DNA from: CAZQHK01 sp964593455
GTDB lineage: Bacteria > Muiribacteriota > CAYSPT01
DNA length: 64,000 bases
Reading direction: 5' to 3'
Assembly (NCBI GenBank): GCA_964593455.1
Contig: CAZQHK010000001.1
Location: 185,008 to 249,007, forward strand
The position numbers and the translations under genes are program-made. Below are positions 61,360-64,000 of the stretch, one piece after another (the first letter of the stretch is position 1; the number at the start of each line of letters is the position of its first letter). The notes under the pieces are model-generated. The model had not been told where the DNA came from and did no database searches. It was given only the letters and a program-made list of their open reading frames with translations.

Positions 61360-64000
61360 GCCACGGTGGAGCTGTGGGTTGATGGTCTGAACGATACGTG
61401 GGACGGTGCTTCTAACGATACGTGGGACGGTGCCGCCGGTGACGATCATCCGGTCGGTAAGGTCCAGACTTTCACGGGCGGTCTCTACGTGTTCGACCAG
61501 TTACCCGACGGTGCGTTCCACGTGGTAGCCTTCACTGACACGTTGGACGAGAAGTGGTACGATAACCAGGTCTTGGCCGCCCAGGCGAACCCGGTCACTG
61601 TGAGTGCCGGCGCTGCGGTCCCGAACATCAACTTCAGCCTGGGTTCGGGTGCTTCTCCCACGGGCGATGGTTCGATCATGGGTGTCGTTGTCGATGAGGC
61701 TGGCACTGCTATCCTCGGCGCTACGGTAGAGCTGTGGGTTGCCGGCCAGAACGGTACCTGGGACGGTGCTACGGATGACGACGATAGTGTAGCTCACACT
61801 TTATCCACAACAGGCGGTGTCTACAGCTTCGACCAGTTGCCCGATGGCTCTTTCTTCGTGGTGGCTTTCACGGACGGTTACGATGCAGAGTGGTATAACA
61901 ACCAGGATCCGGCCGCCCAGGCGAATCCGGTCACGGTAACCGGCGGCGCGGCGGTTCAGTCGATCAACTTCAGCCTGGCGGAAACTCAGGTTACAGGCAG
62001 TATCAGCGGCACGGTTATCAACGCCGGCGACTCGAACCCGATTATCGGGGCCACGGTAGAGCTGTGGGTCGCTGGTCCGAACGGGACCTGGGATGGGGCT
62101 GCGGATGATGATCACAGGATAGATGATGATCCGACCATAACCGGCGGAGCCTATGCGTTTACCAACATTGAAGACGGCAGCTACTTCCTGGTTGCCAAGA
62201 GCAGTGGTTTCGAACCTGAATGGTTTAACAACAAAGTTGCCGTTTCCAACGCGGACGCGGTAACAGTCAGTGCCGGCGGTGCGGCTGAGAATATCAGCTT
62301 CAGCCTGGCGGCGTCTGCCGGTCCTGTGACCGCGACCCTCAGCCTGTTCCTTGATGCGCAGTATATTGATTCGGCGACGGACATCTACCCATTTGAAACC
62401 CTGTATATACGGGTGTCGGACAACGACTCGCTTGCCAACACCGACCCCCTGGCGGGGAACACGGTAGAGGTAACAGTCGGCTATCAGTTGGACAATGAAA
62501 ATGTCACGTTGTCCGAGACCGACATCAATACCGGGGTGTTTGAAGGATCCATACCCATGGCGGGCTCCGCGACACCTTCGATTGACAGCAATACCCTGGA
62601 AGTGGTCCCGGGAAAAACGTTCGGAGTCGTTTACGATGATCCTCAAAACTCCAGTGGAGAAGAAGCACATCCCGAGGTTTTTGTGCCGGTACAGAGTCCG
62701 GTGGTGATCAACGAGATCATGTGGAAGGGCGGCACCGCCAGTACCAGTGACGAGTGGATAGAAATCAAGAACGTCAACGATCTCGCGATGAATCTATCCG
62801 GCTGGACTATCGATGGTCTTGGTTCGGGGTCACCTGGCACCATTACTATTCCACCCGACACGCCGGTCATTCCTGTTGATGGATACATGATCATTACCAA
62901 CTACGGTATTACCGACGTCAACTGTGTCATCATGGACGGTTTCGAAACCTTGCCGGTAGTGGTCGTGGAAAACAGCGGTGTGAGCCTGCTCGACGGCGGC
63001 GAACAGCTGGTGTTGAAATCTTCCGACGGCGACATCATGGACCAGGCCAACCTCAACTCGGCCGATCCAGGCTTTGATGGATGGTTCGGTGGCAATCCGG
63101 ACAGCAAGTATTCCATGGAGCGGAACGAGTCCGGAGCGGGAGACGGTGAGTGGAACTATCCCGGTGCCGGCACGGCTCCGTCCAGCTGGCACACCTGTAC
63201 AGCGGCGGCCCATCTGGATTACCTCTACGGTGTTTCGGGCTCGGAAGCCTTGGTAACGGCCGGAGCCACCCCGGGTGCGTTTAACAGCCCGATTGAAGCT
63301 CCGACCCCGGTGGAAATCGTTATCCTGGAATACGCCAGCCCGGTAACCCAGGGAGAAGCCTGGCCACCGCTGGTAGCTGGTGTTCTTGATGAGGCCAGTT
63401 ATACCCTGCTCAGCGAGACCGGCCAGATTACTATCGGTAAAACCGGCGGCAGCGGTTCATTCAGCGACGGCACGAACCCGAAGGCGGCTGTTTCCGGCCG
63501 GGCGATGTTTGATGATCTCGTGTACGATACGGCGGAGAACATCATCGTCACCGCTTCCTACGGTGCTCTGACACTCGGCGTCACTCCGAACCCGGTAGTA
63601 GTTGAAGCCTCCGGCGGCAGTCAGCCCACGGGTAGCATCAGCGGTACGGTCATCAATGTCGCCGATTCCTCCCCGCTTCTTGGAGCTACGGTAGAGCTTT
63701 GGGATGCCGGTACCAACGGCACCTGGGATGGTGCCACGGGTGATGACCAGCCGTTGGCTAAAACCCCGAGTATGCCCAGCAACGGGGATTACTCGTTCCC
63801 GAATGTTCCCGACGGTACCTACTTCGTGAAAGCGTTCAAACCGGACTTCGACGCCGAGTGGTTCAACAACCAGGCTTTGGCTGCCAACGCCGGCCAAGTT
63901 GTCGTCACCGACGGCGAGGCGAGACAGAACATAGATTTCAGCCTGTCCGAAGTGGTTCCCACAGGCAGCATCAGCGGTACGGTTATCAATGTCGACAACT
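61360..64000 (+). CDS. Giant surface lipoprotein, continuation (partial, runs off the window)
   Basis: An open frame of 880 codons from the gap to the window end, a continuation of the lipoprotein. It shows near-identical repeats of about 105-110 residues of the type GSISGTVIN...GATVELWVAG..NGTWDGA...DGSYF..AF...EWYNNQ...INFSL, starting at 61669, 61996, 63631 and 63964 (plus a partial one spanning the gap), and a lamin-tail-like domain around 62700-62900 (VVINEIMWKGG...DEWIEIKNV, LSGWTIDG). The periods are 327 and 333 bases. No C-terminal anchor is visible because the gene continues. Confidence 0.85.

Noticed and set aside
61360..61382. Apparent stop of the giant lipoprotein just after the N gap
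   Set aside because: The stop appears only if the 100 N are read as a true length; the frame shifts by one base across the gap and remains open to the window end in the correct frame.
61801..62670. Long minus-strand frames (up to 289 codons) over the giant lipoprotein
   Set aside because: They lie opposite a repetitive Gly/Asp/Thr-rich coding frame that continues on the plus strand; the predicted proteins have no recognisable features and no SD.

Overview
The window looks like chromosomal DNA of a diderm (outer-membrane) anaerobic bacterium, probably from a metagenome assembly: it is about 50% G+C, densely packed, and contains two scaffold gaps of exactly 100 N (53985-54084 and 61259-61358). 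The outer membrane is inferred from lipid A genes (lpxI, lpxB, an msbA-like flippase). Anaerobic amino-acid metabolism is inferred from a four-subunit 2-oxoacid:ferredoxin oxidoreductase. An SLH-domain protein and a ricT next to holB recall Terrabacteria-type lineages. I cannot place the phylum from sequence alone. I see no rRNA, tRNA, transposase gene or CRISPR array.

Region by region. 1-3431: a partial ORF, a WecA-type transferase, holB and ricT. 3448-9789: a lipid A operon (lpxI, Gfo/Idh/MocA oxidoreductase, lpxB, msbA-like, a second divergent lpxB) ending in a small lysine-rich Tudor-like protein. 9722-16396: an unusual group of HEAT-repeat proteins, a radical SAM/SPASM protein, a HEAT-RDD membrane protein and a PrsW-type intramembrane protease with a HEAT-like tail. 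16469-21359: a lytic transglycosylase, then the Vor/Kor operon, an exported coiled-coil protein and recO. 21556-28381: an NSS transporter; convergent to it an ECF sigma / anti-sigma / EF-hand operon; a MITE-like element; a secreted endonuclease I; and two tandem DNA methyltransferases, one much shortened. 28625-36205: an M6-like metalloprotease, a LolA-like exported protein, a diverged U32-type protein, a Cys-rich protein, a GH-A-like secreted protein lacking the usual acid/base motif, and an exported orphan. 36336-45558: a Gld-type ABC exporter (ATPase, permease, GldG, DUF4340) continuing into an S55 (SpoIVB-type) protease, a beta-propeller protein and a PPC-domain protein. 45562-51739: a lone receiver protein, then four envelope proteins (carboxypeptidase-regulatory-like, SLH, exported, TPR). 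52080-56583: the riboflavin operon ribD-ribE-ribBA-ribH under an FMN riboswitch. 57057-64000: a very large surface lipoprotein that runs off the window.

Functionally the window is dominated by the cell envelope: lipid A synthesis and export, secreted proteases, a Gld-type exporter, SLH and TPR envelope proteins, and a repeat-rich lipoprotein. The most unusual parts are the HEAT/RDD/PrsW/radical-SAM group, the two lpxB paralogues around msbA, a dispersed structured intergenic repeat family around the riboflavin genes, and an inverted repeat bracketing the endonuclease promoter. All start sites below were chosen from visible Shine-Dalgarno (SD) spacing, so several are shorter than the longest open frame.
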